This document shows, piece by piece, positions 1 through 5,804 of a DNA stretch of 8,751 nucleotides. A model generated the notes under the pieces. The model did no database searches and had not been told where the DNA came from. It saw only the letters and a program-made list of their open reading frames with translations. This DNA is from Thiobacillus sp. UBA2186. Lineage in GTDB: Bacteria > Pseudomonadota > Gammaproteobacteria > Burkholderiales > Thiobacillaceae. The stretch lies in assembly GCA_002327405.1 (NCBI GenBank), contig DCVO01000102.1:1-8751 (forward strand). The letters are read 5' to 3'. The position numbers were made by a program, and so were the translations under genes. The number at the start of each line of letters is the position of its first letter. Within the stretch, counting starts at the first letter, position 1.

Positions 1-932
1 GGCGCTTCGCGGAATTCGTGGCGTTCGGGCTTGCGCGCGACGGCTTCGAGGATGGCCTGTTCGATTTCGATGTCGCTCGCGCCGGCGCGCAGCAGGGGCC
101 CCAGTTCCAGCTTGTCGTCCTGCCCCAGGCAGAGATAGAGCGTGCCGTCGACCGAGATGCGCACGCGGTTGCAGGTGTCGCAGAAGTGCTGCGACAGCGG
201 GGTGATGAAGCCGATGTTGAAGCGCCCGTCCGGCGTGCCGAGATAGCGCGCAGGGCCGCCGCCGGCAAGGGCGGTCTCTGTGAGGCTGTATTTTTCCGCG
301 AGCCGCGCCTTCACCGGCTGCAGGTCCATGAACGAGGAGGCGCGCCCGGTATCGCCCATGGGCATGGTCTCGATCAGGCGCAGGATGTAGTTGCCGCGCA
401 TGGCGAATTCGACCATGGCGTCGATTTCGTCGTCGTTGACACCGGCCATGGCCACCATGTTGAGCTTGATCCGGTTAAAACCGACGGCGTGGGCGGCTTC
501 GAGACCGGCCATGATGCGCTCGAATACGTCGCGGCCGTTGATTTTTTCCACCCGCTCGGGTTTGAGCGAATCCAGGCTGACATTGAGGCGGCTGACGCCT
601 GCATCTTTCAGGGCCTGCGCATGCCTGGACAACTGCGTGGCATTGGTGGAAAGCGACAGGTCTTCGATGCCGGGCAGTGCGGAAAGTCGGGCAGCCAGTC
701 CGGGCAGATTGCGGCGCAAGAGCGGCTCGCCGCCGGTGAGGCGCACGCGCTTGACGCCCAGCCGGGCGAAGGCGCCGATCAGGCGCTCGATCTCGTTGAA
801 ATTCAGCCAGTGTTCGGGCTCCTCGAAGCCCTTGAAGTCCTCCGGCATGCAATACGTGCAGCGCAGGTCGCACCGGTCCGTGACGGACAGGCGGACGTAT
901 TCGATCTGGCGGCCGAAGGGATCGATGAGCAT
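1..932 (-). CDS. moaA: GTP 3',8-cyclase MoaA (3' end cut by window edge)
   Basis: Radical SAM enzyme of the first Moco step: with MoaC it converts GTP to cyclic pyranopterin monophosphate in the cytoplasm. The reading frame is open from ATG at 932 to the left edge (310 codons seen; E. coli MoaA has 329, so about 20 residues are missing). The N-terminal cluster motif CDLRCTYC supplies C21, C25 and C28 for the SAM-binding [4Fe-4S] cluster. RLTGGEPLLR follows as the SAM-contacting region. The C-terminal cluster motif CX2CX13C is intact at C251, C254 and C268 (HFCDTCNR ... LCLGQ). An in-frame TAG lies four codons upstream of the ATG, so no earlier start is possible. I see no Shine-Dalgarno sequence; a TAGAAT -10-like box ends six bases before the ATG, so the mRNA may be leaderless. 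It is divergent from mobB. The intergenic space is too short for a Moco riboswitch. Confidence 0.96.
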   Translation of the reverse strand, partial: MLIDPFGRQIEYVRLSVTDRCDLRCTYCMPEDFKGFEEPEHWLNFNEIERLIGAFARLGVKRVRLTGGEPLLRRNLPGLAARLSALPGIEDLSLSTNATQLSRHAQALKDAGVSRLNVSLDSLKPERVEKINGRDVFERIMAGLEAAHAVGFNRIKLNMVAMAGVNDDEIDAMVEFAMRGNYILRLIETMPMGDTGRASSFMDLQPVKARLAEKYSLTETALAGGGPARYLGTPDGRFNIGFITPLSQHFCDTCNRVRISVDGTLYLCLGQDDKLELGPLLRAGASDIEIEQAILEAVARKPERHEFREA

Positions 933-938
933 GGATGC

Positions 939-944
939 ATTCTA
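939..944 (-). promoter_or_regulatory. Possible -10 box of moaA
   Basis: On the minus strand this reads TAGAAT, one mismatch from TATAAT. Transcription would start about 6-7 bases downstream, at or next to the moaA ATG (932). This fits the missing Shine-Dalgarno sequence and suggests a leaderless transcript. The expected -35 region holds only a weak TTATAT, inside the right arm of the proposed ModE operator, so activation by a bound factor is plausible. Confidence 0.35.
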
Positions 945-945
945 G

Positions 946-969
946 CGTTATATGTGTAAAAATATAACC
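946..969. promoter_or_regulatory. Putative ModE operator (molybdate-responsive inverted repeat)
   Basis: A perfect 7-base inverted repeat, GTTATAT (947-953) and ATATAAC (962-968), is separated by 8 bases. Written as 9-base half-sites, the site is CGTTATATG, 6 bases, AATATAACC. As I recall it, the proteobacterial ModE consensus is CGNTATATA-N6-TATATANCG; both spacing and most half-site positions agree. It is AT-rich in an otherwise GC-rich window and lies between divergent moaA and mobB. It also overlaps the likely moaA promoter (-10 at 939-944), so a bound protein could affect transcription in both directions. A ModE-type DNA-binding protein is encoded at 4845-5231. The repeat is seen directly; its role is inferred. 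Confidence 0.65.
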
Positions 970-1048
970 ACTTTGCGATTATTTTTGGGACATGGAAAAC
1001 GCTCAAGATCGTCCTCAAACCGGCGGCTTCGTGAGGGTCCCCACATGC

Positions 1049-1540
1049 ATGAAGGTGCTGGGCATCGCCGGCTTTAGCGGGGCCGGCAAAACCACGCTGC
1101 TGGAAAGGCTGATCCCCCTGCTGTGTGCAGACGGAGTAAGGGTGTCGCTCGTCAAGCACGCCCACCATGGCTTCGACGTCGACCAGCCGGGCAAGGACAG
1201 CTACCGCCACCGCAGGGCGGGCGCAGGGGAGGTGCTGGTCGCGAGCGACGTCCGCTGGGCGCTGATGCACGAAAACGCAAGTGCAGAGCCGCCTCGACTG
1301 CAGGAACTGCTGGCGCGCCTGTCGCCCTGCGATCTGGTTCTGGCGGAAGGCTGGAAGCGCGACCCCATTCCCAAGATCGAGGTGCATCGCGCGGACAACG
1401 AGAAGCCGTGGCTGTATCCTGATGATGGAAACATTCTGGCGGTGGCGAGCGATGTCGCTCCGCCAGACGAAATAAAATGGCTGGGGCTGGACGATCTGTC
1501 CGGTATCCGTGCCTTCATCAAACAAGAAATAGGTGTCTAA
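1049..1540 (+). CDS. mobB: Molybdopterin-guanine dinucleotide biosynthesis adaptor MobB
   Basis: P-loop GTP-binding protein that assists MobA in attaching GMP to molybdopterin, giving the bis-MGD cofactor of DMSO-reductase-family enzymes; it is cytoplasmic. The 163-residue protein starts MKVLGIAGFSGAGKTTL. Walker A is G8-FSGAGK-T15, VKHAHHGFDVD (35-45) is the family's switch-like region, and LVLAEGWKRDPIPKIEVHR carries the characteristic (A/V)EG-(F/W)-K motif. E. coli MobB has about 175 residues. An upstream in-frame ATG at 992 would add 19 residues but its GGGA is only one base away. The ATG at 1049 has GAGGG at 1033-1037 at a workable distance and begins exactly at the conserved domain, so I prefer it. 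The TAA stop (1538-1540) is followed with no gap by the moeA start in the same frame. Confidence 0.93.
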   Translation: MKVLGIAGFSGAGKTTLLERLIPLLCADGVRVSLVKHAHHGFDVDQPGKDSYRHRRAGAGEVLVASDVRWALMHENASAEPPRLQELLARLSPCDLVLAEGWKRDPIPKIEVHRADNEKPWLYPDDGNILAVASDVAPPDEIKWLGLDDLSGIRAFIKQEIGV

Positions 1541-2746
1541 TTGTTAACCGCAGCAGAACTGTTACAGGAACTCCTGAACCGGGCGCACCCGCTCGATGAA
1601 TCCGAGACCGTAGAATTATCAAAAGCCTATAATCGTGTTTTGGCAAAGGGCTTGACTTCTTTCGTCAGCGTGCCGCCGCTGGACAACACGGCCATGGACG
1701 GCTACGCGGTACGCAGCCGGGACTGCCGACAGCCGGACAGCAAACTGACGGTAAGCCAGCGCATCGCCGCCGGCCAGGTCGGCAAGCCGCTGGGGCATGG
1801 CGAAGCCGCTCGCATCTTTACCGGCGCGCCGGTTCCGCCCCATGCCGATGCCGTGGTCATGCAGGAAGACGCTTCGCTCGAAGGCGATACCGTGACGATC
1901 TACAAGGTACCGCATCCGGGCGACAATATCCGCCGCGCGGGCGAGGACATCCGTCCCGGCACCGACGTGCTCATGCCCGGCACCCGCTTGAAGGGCGCGG
2001 AACTGGGCTTGGCCGCGTCCATCGGCAGCACCGAGGCGAAAGTGGTGCGCAGGCTGAAAGTCGCGATGTTCTCCACGGGCGACGAATTGGCCGAGCCGGG
2101 CATTCCGCTCCGCCCGGGGCAGATCTACAACTCCAACCGCGCCACCCTGGCCGGCCTGCTGAGGGGGCTGGGCGTTGAAGTGATCGATCTAGGCGTCGTG
2201 AAGGACACTTTCGACGCCACCCGCGCCGCCCTGGAAAAAGCTGCGAAGCGGGCGGATGTGATCATCACCACCGGCGGCGTATCGGTGGGCGAAGAAGACC
2301 ATGTCAAGGCGGCGGTCGAGACGCTGGGCTGCATCGACATCTGGAAAGTGGCCATGAAGCCCGGCAAGCCGGTGGTTTACGGCAGGATAGGCGAGGCCGA
2401 TTTCATCGGCCTGCCGGGCAACCCGGTGTCGGCCTTTGCCACCTTCTGCCTGTTCGCGCGGCCGTTTCTGCTGAAACGCATGGGCGCGAGCCAGGTTTTG
2501 TATCGCGCCTATCCCGTGCGCGCCGCCTTCGACTGGCCGAAGCCCGGCAAGCGGCGCGAATTTCTGCGCGGCCACATGGTTGCCGGCCTTGACGGTGCGG
2601 CTGAAGTCCGCATCTATCCCAACCAGAGTTCCGGCGTGCTGACTTCGGTGGTGTGGGGAGACGGTTTTGTCGACCTCGACATCGGCCAGACCGTGCTGCG
2701 CGGCGAGTGGGTGCGCTTCATTCCTTTTTCCGAGGTAGTCGAATGA
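1541..2746 (+). CDS. moeA: Molybdopterin molybdotransferase MoeA
   Basis: Inserts molybdate into adenylylated molybdopterin, releasing AMP and forming Moco. The 401-residue protein (E. coli MoeA 411) has the MoeA layout: N-terminal domain with DNTAMDGYAVR (48-58), IFTGAPVPPHADAVVMQED (92-110), then the MoCF-like domain with FSTGDEL (177-183), NSNR (197-200), TTGGVSVGEEDH (243-254), MKPGKPV (272-278) and LPGNPVS (291-297), and a C-terminal beta domain (about 325-401). The start is TTG, directly after the mobB stop, with AGGTG five bases upstream; the first internal ATG (M52) lies inside a conserved motif, so TTG is the only sensible start. Its frame is the same as mobB's, separated by one TAA. 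It overlaps moaD by four bases (ATGA), implying translational coupling. Confidence 0.96.
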   Translation: MLTAAELLQELLNRAHPLDESETVELSKAYNRVLAKGLTSFVSVPPLDNTAMDGYAVRSRDCRQPDSKLTVSQRIAAGQVGKPLGHGEAARIFTGAPVPPHADAVVMQEDASLEGDTVTIYKVPHPGDNIRRAGEDIRPGTDVLMPGTRLKGAELGLAASIGSTEAKVVRRLKVAMFSTGDELAEPGIPLRPGQIYNSNRATLAGLLRGLGVEVIDLGVVKDTFDATRAALEKAAKRADVIITTGGVSVGEEDHVKAAVETLGCIDIWKVAMKPGKPVVYGRIGEADFIGLPGNPVSAFATFCLFARPFLLKRMGASQVLYRAYPVRAAFDWPKPGKRREFLRGHMVAGLDGAAEVRIYPNQSSGVLTSVVWGDGFVDLDIGQTVLRGEWVRFIPFSEVVE

Positions 2747-3000
2747 AAGTAAAAGTCTTGTATTTCGCCAAGTTGCGCGAACTTTTTGGCATGGAAGGCG
2801 AAGTGATCGAATTGCCGGGCGAACGCGCCTATGCCGCAGCCATCGTCGACCTGCTGAGGAAGCGCGGCGAGCCCTGGAGCACCCAGCTTGGGCTCGATTC
2901 GGGCAACCGCATGGCGGTGAACCAGACCCTGGCCGGCCTGGTCACGCCGGTGCAGGATGGCGACGAAGTGGCGATCTTCCCGCCTGTGACGGGCGGTTGA
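2743..3000 (+). CDS. moaD: Molybdopterin synthase small subunit MoaD
   Basis: Ubiquitin-fold sulfur carrier. Its C-terminal Gly is adenylated by MoeB-type enzymes and converted to a thiocarboxylate, which gives sulfur to cyclic pyranopterin monophosphate when bound to MoaE. The 85-residue protein begins MKVKVLYFAKLRELFG and ends in DEVAIFPPVTGG with the required terminal Gly-Gly. ATG overlaps the moeA stop (ATGA), with GAGGT about six bases upstream. The internal insertion RKRGEPWSTQLGLDSGNRMAVNQTLA is usual for bacterial MoaD. Its partner moaE is not adjacent: two small genes and a mobile element lie between them. Confidence 0.95.
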   Translation: MKVKVLYFAKLRELFGMEGEVIELPGERAYAAAIVDLLRKRGEPWSTQLGLDSGNRMAVNQTLAGLVTPVQDGDEVAIFPPVTGG

Positions 3001-3070
3001 GTGCAAATCGCCAAGCGGAACGATCCAGGCGCTCTATATTGAGCCTTGTAAATCGTATCCAGGGATGAGC

Positions 3071-3280
3071 ATGCATCGCCACGATCCCCAATACCTCGTG
3101 GAACTGGCGAATCGCGTATTCGGCGATTCGGCCAAGGCGGCGGAATGGCTCAACTTGCCGCGGGTTCAACTGGGCGGCCGAACGCCAACGGCGGCGCTTT
3201 CGACGCCCGAGGGTGCGCGCCGCGTGGAAGAACTGCTCATGCAAATCGACGATGACAGGAGGCTGGGAAGCCATGGCTGA
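3071..3280 (+). CDS. Orphan MbcA/ParS/Xre toxin-binding-domain (DUF2384) small protein
   Basis: The 69-residue protein matches the pattern of the MbcA/ParS/Xre antitoxin C-terminal domain (DUF2384): a helix leading to VFGD (15-19), AAEWLN (23-28), a short turn with LGGRTP (34-39), then a LSTPEGARRVEELLMQI segment. The family normally pairs an N-terminal HTH with this domain and neutralises a RES-domain toxin. Here only the toxin-binding domain is present, with no HTH and no RES gene nearby. Two in-frame ATGs exist (3065 and 3071). AGGG at 3061-3064 touches the first but sits six bases before the second, so I chose 3071. A TATATT -10-like box at 3035-3040 could give it its own promoter, though it lies only 70 bases after moaD. 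Its end overlaps the next gene by eight bases. Family call is by motif pattern; function here is unknown. Confidence 0.75.
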   Translation: MHRHDPQYLVELANRVFGDSAKAAEWLNLPRVQLGGRTPTAALSTPEGARRVEELLMQIDDDRRLGSHG

Positions 3281-3545
3281 GATCAGCGAATCCGACATGG
3301 CGCAGGCCCGGATTGCCGTAGGCGCCCTCATGGAAAGCCTGGGTGTGACAGCCCATCTTTATGCCGTCGAGCCCAGGGAAGGGAGGTGGGCGGTCATCGT
3401 GGAATGTGCCACCGAGACGGGCTGGCAGCGTGCAGAACTGCAGGCGGGCCCCGAGCTTCTGGCCGCGATCCGCGGCGACGCCAAAGCCGGCGCGATGCTT
3501 CTCGCTGAATGGCGTCCCCATCTGGACGCTTGCAAGAGAGGCTAG
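3273..3545 (+). CDS. Small protein of unknown function, coupled to the DUF2384 gene
   Basis: I do not recognise this 90-residue protein. It looks soluble, with no signal peptide or membrane segment. Predicted by eye: a helix (about 5-24, SESDMAQARIAVGALMESLG), a beta-rich middle with alternating strands (about 26-56, including RWAVIVECATETGWQRAEL), and a C-terminal helix (about 59-86). Two Cys (C45 and C87) are present. Translation is well supported: AGGAGG at 3257-3262 lies ten bases before the ATG and the gene overlaps the upstream stop by eight bases, so the two proteins are probably made together. The TAG stop lies in the left terminal repeat of the mobile element at 3542-3709, so the C-terminus may have been altered by that insertion. 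Codon use resembles the neighbours. Confidence 0.75.
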   Translation: MAEISESDMAQARIAVGALMESLGVTAHLYAVEPREGRWAVIVECATETGWQRAELQAGPELLAAIRGDAKAGAMLLAEWRPHLDACKRG

Positions 3546-3709
3546 GAGCCTGTCGGACTTGAAGAATCGAAGCGAAAATTTGGCTGGGTGAGGACAGATT
3601 TTGACGATTTTGCAGGGCAATAGTCGTTCTATTGCCCAAAAAAGCGGCGAAATATGGACCGTCCAGGCAAATTTGCAGCCGATTTCCTTCAAGTCCGACA
3701 GTCTCCTAG
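3542..3709. mobile_element. MITE-like palindromic element, about 168 bp
   Basis: Terminal inverted repeats of 23 bases (3542-3564 and 3687-3709) match at 22 positions; the shared core is CTGTCGGACTTGAAG. The inner parts are also roughly complementary around a centre at about 3626 (GCGAAAATTTGGCTG on the left against GCTGCAAATTTGCC on the right complement), so the whole element can fold into one long imperfect hairpin. It has no plausible coding capacity and is AT-richer than its flanks. CTAG occurs at both outer ends (3542-3545 and 3706-3709) and could be a 4-base target duplication or simply part of the repeats. This fits a non-autonomous element moved by an unlinked transposase, or a large intergenic palindromic repeat. 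It separates the small-gene pair from moaE. Confidence 0.75.
3615..3637. repeat. Central perfect hairpin of the MITE-like element
   Basis: GGGCAATAG (3615-3623) and CTATTGCCC (3629-3637) are perfect complements around a TCGTT loop. The rightward transcript continues with AAAAAAG; leftward, the stem is followed by TGCAAAATCG. It is the tip of the long imperfect palindrome. It could weaken read-through transcription from moaD towards moaE, but lacks a good T tract on either strand. Confidence 0.8.
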
Positions 3710-3775
3710 GCTCCATCGACAAGCTGTCCGGACCCTTGCGGCAGCTGTTTAAAGTATTTTCTTGATATCGATGCC

Positions 3776-4234
3776 ATGAAAATCCTCGTCCAGGAATCGG
3801 ATTTTGACCCCGGCGCAGAAATCGCAGCCCTGCATGCCGGCCGGCCCAAGGTCGGCGCGGTGGCGAGTTTCGTCGGCCTCGTGCGCGATCACAGCGAGGG
3901 CGAACGCGTGACGACGCTGACGCTCGAGCACTACCCGGCGATGACCGAGAAATCGCTGCGCGAGATCGTTGAACAGGCCATGGGCCGCTGGGACCTGCTC
4001 GATGTCACGGTGATCCACCGTATCGGCAGGCTGATGCCGCAGGATCGCATCGTTTTCGTCGGCGTGGCCTCAATGCATCGCGGCGACGCCTTTGCCGCCT
4101 GCGAATTCGTCATGGATTACCTCAAGACCCGCGCCCCGTTCTGGAAAAAGGAGGGGACGCCCGAAGGTGACAGGTGGGTGGAGGCGCGCAGCTCGGACGA
4201 CGTGGCAGCGGATCGCTGGGAAGACAAGCGCTGA
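3776..4234 (+). CDS. moaE: Molybdopterin synthase catalytic subunit MoaE
   Basis: With two MoaD chains it forms the heterotetrameric synthase that puts the dithiolene sulfurs into cyclic pyranopterin monophosphate. The 152-residue protein (E. coli 150) has all family landmarks: VGAVASFVGLVRDHSEG (26-42) with the substrate-site R37, LEHYPAMTEK (50-59), VTVIHRIGRL (77-86), VGVASMHRGDAFAAC (95-109) and KTRAPFWKKE (117-126), where K117 and K124/K125 correspond to the catalytic and substrate lysines K119 and K126 of E. coli. ATG at 3776 has no clear Shine-Dalgarno; a second ATG at 3771 is out of frame. The gene lies 66 bases after the mobile element, so it may need its own promoter, for which I see no convincing boxes. 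It converges on the cytochrome gene. Confidence 0.96.
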   Translation: MKILVQESDFDPGAEIAALHAGRPKVGAVASFVGLVRDHSEGERVTTLTLEHYPAMTEKSLREIVEQAMGRWDLLDVTVIHRIGRLMPQDRIVFVGVASMHRGDAFAACEFVMDYLKTRAPFWKKEGTPEGDRWVEARSSDDVAADRWEDKR

Positions 4235-4300
4235 AAAAAATTCGGGCCCGGACTGAACCGGGACCTTGTGGCGGCGCGGGCTGCCCCGCGCCTTCGGGAC
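4235..4300. terminator. Convergent terminator region between moaE and the cytochrome gene
   Basis: Two hairpins lie between the converging stops. One pairs GGCGCGGG (4273-4280) with CCCGCGCC (4285-4292) around a four-base loop. The other pairs CCCGG (4247-4251) with CCGGG (4258-4262). A run of seven A at 4234-4240 reads as T7 on the minus strand, six bases beyond the second hairpin, so leftward termination (cytochrome) is better supported than rightward (moaE). Confidence 0.45.
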
Positions 4301-4303
4301 AAC

Positions 4304-4789
4304 TTATTTCAGCGTGGCGATGTGGGCTGCCAGCGCGTCCACCTCGGCATCGCTCAGCATGGATGAGATCGGCATCATCACAGCGGACTGCGGACCGACC
4401 TGCTTGCCGGCCTTGTAATCGACCAGCCTGGATTTGACGGTATCTGCGGTCAGCCCCGCCACTTTCGGGAAAGTGCCCATGCCCTGGCCTTTCGTGCCAT
4501 GGCAGCTGGCGCAGGAGGCTGCAAACTTGCTCGCGCCAGCCGCGCTTCCTGCCGCAGCCGCGGGGGCGGCGGCCGGCGCCGGCGCAGCGGTTTCTGCCAT
4601 AGGGGCCGCTGCTTCGGCAGCGGGGGCTTCGGCTGCCGCTTCCGCGGCGGGTGGGGCTTCCATCGGGGCAGGGGCGGGCGCTTCTGCCATCGGCGCAGGA
4701 GCGGCTTCAGTTTGGGCTGCTTCCTCTTTCTGGCCGCAGGCGCTCAGGCCAACGGCAAACAGGGCGGCGACGAACAGGGTATTGCGCAT
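4304..4789 (-). CDS. Lipid-anchored monohaem cytochrome c with Ala/Pro-rich linker
   Basis: Probable periplasmic electron-transfer protein of 161 residues. Residues 1-17 form a lipoprotein signal with the lipobox LSA-C18, predicting lipid attachment at C18. Residues 20-85 are a low-complexity Ala/Pro/Glu linker (many AAPA, EAPAP blocks). The C-terminal 75 residues are a small class I cytochrome c: CASCH (C93, C96, H97) binds haem, and M139 (in VMMP) is the likely sixth ligand before the final helix LSDAEVDALAAHIATLK. An open frame extends further upstream, but AGGAAGG about seven bases before ATG 4789 and the signal peptide fix the start. It lies 55 bases after the ModE-like gene on the same strand and may be cotranscribed. 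The redox partner cannot be told from the sequence. Confidence 0.9.
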   Translation of the reverse strand: MRNTLFVAALFAVGLSACGQKEEAAQTEAAPAPMAEAPAPAPMEAPPAAEAAAEAPAAEAAAPMAETAAPAPAAAPAAAAGSAAGASKFAASCASCHGTKGQGMGTFPKVAGLTADTVKSRLVDYKAGKQVGPQSAVMMPISSMLSDAEVDALAAHIATLK

Positions 4790-4844
4790 GGGATTTCCTT
4801 CCTGATTGCGGTTAAACGGAATTAGCAATATAGGCCAATTATTT

Positions 4845-5231
4845 TCATTTTCCATCGGGCGACGATTTCGGGTGCCGTTTGAACAGCCGCGCCGAAAATT
4901 CCTGCGAAGCGGCTTCGAGCCATTGCCGGTGTCTTTCCTCAAGCAGCTGGAATTCGCGGATCAGCCGCCTGCCCGCGTCGGTAAGCCGGCTGCCGCCGCC
5001 TCGCGTGCCGCCGCTGGCGCTTTCCACTATCGGCATGCCCATGGCATTGTTCATGGCATCGACCGCGTCCCACGCGCTCTTGTAGCTCATTTTCATGGCC
5101 TTGGCGGCCTTGGAAATCGATCCGGTCGCTTCGATGTGGCGCAGCAGTTCCAGCCGGCCTTTTCCCAGCAGGGATTTGCCGTTGGTGCGAAGCCAGACGC
5201 GGCCTTGAACTTCAACAGATTTGCTTGTCAT
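4845..5231 (-). CDS. ModE-type winged-helix regulator lacking the molybdate-binding domain
   Basis: DNA-binding protein of 128 residues closely matching the N-terminal half of ModE: GKGRLELLRHIEATGSISKA (23-42), the recognition-helix signature MSYKSAWDAVDAMN (48-61), the glycine-rich wing SGGTRGGGSRLTDAGRRL (73-90) and a dimerisation-type helix (about 90-112). Full ModE (262 residues in E. coli) continues into two Mop/TOBE domains that bind molybdate; here the protein ends in a charged tail, so sensing must come from another protein, or the protein does not sense molybdate. A ModE-like operator lies at 946-969 in the same window. ATG 5231 has little Shine-Dalgarno; TTTAAT a few bases upstream may be a -10. 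It is divergent from the DUF302 gene and upstream of the cytochrome gene. I withhold the symbol modE because half the protein is absent. Confidence 0.88.
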   Translation of the reverse strand: MTSKSVEVQGRVWLRTNGKSLLGKGRLELLRHIEATGSISKAAKAMKMSYKSAWDAVDAMNNAMGMPIVESASGGTRGGGSRLTDAGRRLIREFQLLEERHRQWLEAASQEFSARLFKRHPKSSPDGK

Positions 5232-5312
5232 AGCTGTATTAAATCATCATTGGCCGCAGCGGGATAAGTCGTTAAGCTTGGCCAGGTCCTGATTTTCGAT
5301 TTGGAGAAAAGA

Positions 5313-5774
5313 ATGAAAAAACTCTTCATGCTTGCACTGCTGGCATTTGCGTCCGGAATGGCGCTCGCGGCGGACAATTACGCCGTGGTCTTCAAGGGCC
5401 AGGGCAACTACGCGGATGTGCGCGATTTCATCCGCATGGGCATCGAATCCGAAGGCCTGGTGATCAACAATGTGGGCCATATTGCCGACATGCTGGAGCG
5501 CACCGGCAAGGATCTTGGCGCAACCAGGAAAGTATATGAATACGGCGAGCAATTCGAGTTTTGCAGCTCCACGCTGTCGCGCGCCATGATGGAGGCCGAC
5601 CCGCACGCCATCGCCTTGTGTCCCTTCATTATTTCCGTATACCAGATGCCCGGCGACAAGACCGTTTACGTGTCCTACCGCAAGCCGGTGCAGACGAAAA
5701 ACACGAAACTGAAGAAGGTCCTGGCCGACATCGAAAAGCTGCAGGTCAAGATCATCAAGGGCGCCATAGAGTAA
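5313..5774 (+). CDS. Exported DUF302-domain protein
   Basis: The 153-residue protein has a clear Sec signal peptide (MKKLFMLALLAFASGMALA, cleavage expected after A19) and then a DUF302-like domain: SEGLVINNVGHIADMLERTG (46-65), YEYGEQFEFCSSTLSRAMM (75-93), then the strand run PFIISVYQMPGDKTVYVSYRKP (104-125). Two Cys, C84 and C103, fall in the domain and could form a disulfide in the periplasm. A Lys-rich C-terminal helix (129-150) follows. DUF302 proteins have no settled biochemical role; they are common in sulfur- and metal-metabolising bacteria. GGAG at 5303-5306 lies six bases before ATG 5313, so I reject the TTG at 5301. It reads toward crcB with a 53-base gap; cotranscription is possible but not shown. 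Confidence 0.85.
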   Translation: MKKLFMLALLAFASGMALAADNYAVVFKGQGNYADVRDFIRMGIESEGLVINNVGHIADMLERTGKDLGATRKVYEYGEQFEFCSSTLSRAMMEADPHAIALCPFIISVYQMPGDKTVYVSYRKPVQTKNTKLKKVLADIEKLQVKIIKGAIE

Positions 5775-5786
5775 TTCCCGGCGCAG

Positions 5787-5803
5787 GGCGGTAGAATGCC
5801 GCC
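5787..5803 (+). promoter_or_regulatory. Hairpin enclosing a TAGAAT -10-like box upstream of crcB
   Basis: GGCGG (5787-5791) pairs with CCGCC (5799-5803) around TAGAATG. TAGAAT (5792-5797) could be a -10 box, placing the transcript start at about 5804-5805, on the ATG of a short leader ORF. No good -35 hexamer is visible, so this is a tentative promoter. Confidence 0.3.
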
Positions 5804-5804
5804 T

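Noticed and set aside
18..959. Long rightward ORF (313 codons) opposite moaA
   Set aside because: It is antisense to a complete MoaA frame with both iron-sulfur motifs; high GC content keeps the opposite strand open. No recognisable domain or ribosome site.
933..1048. Moco riboswitch upstream of moaA or mobB
   Set aside because: The moaA side has no leader space, and the remaining bases before mobB do not show the multi-stem Moco RNA fold.
992..1048. Earlier ATG start for mobB
   Set aside because: Its GGGA is one base from the ATG, and the 19 extra residues lie before the conserved P-loop start; ATG 1049 has a better-spaced GAGGG.
3237..3722. Leftward 161-codon ORF spanning the palindromic element
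   Set aside because: It runs through the whole mobile element and antisense to two genes with ribosome sites; no protein family resemblance.
4434..4805. Ala/Gly-rich rightward ORFs opposite the cytochrome gene
   Set aside because: They are the complement of the low-complexity linker of the lipoprotein cytochrome, which has a lipobox, a haem motif and a good ribosome site on the minus strand.
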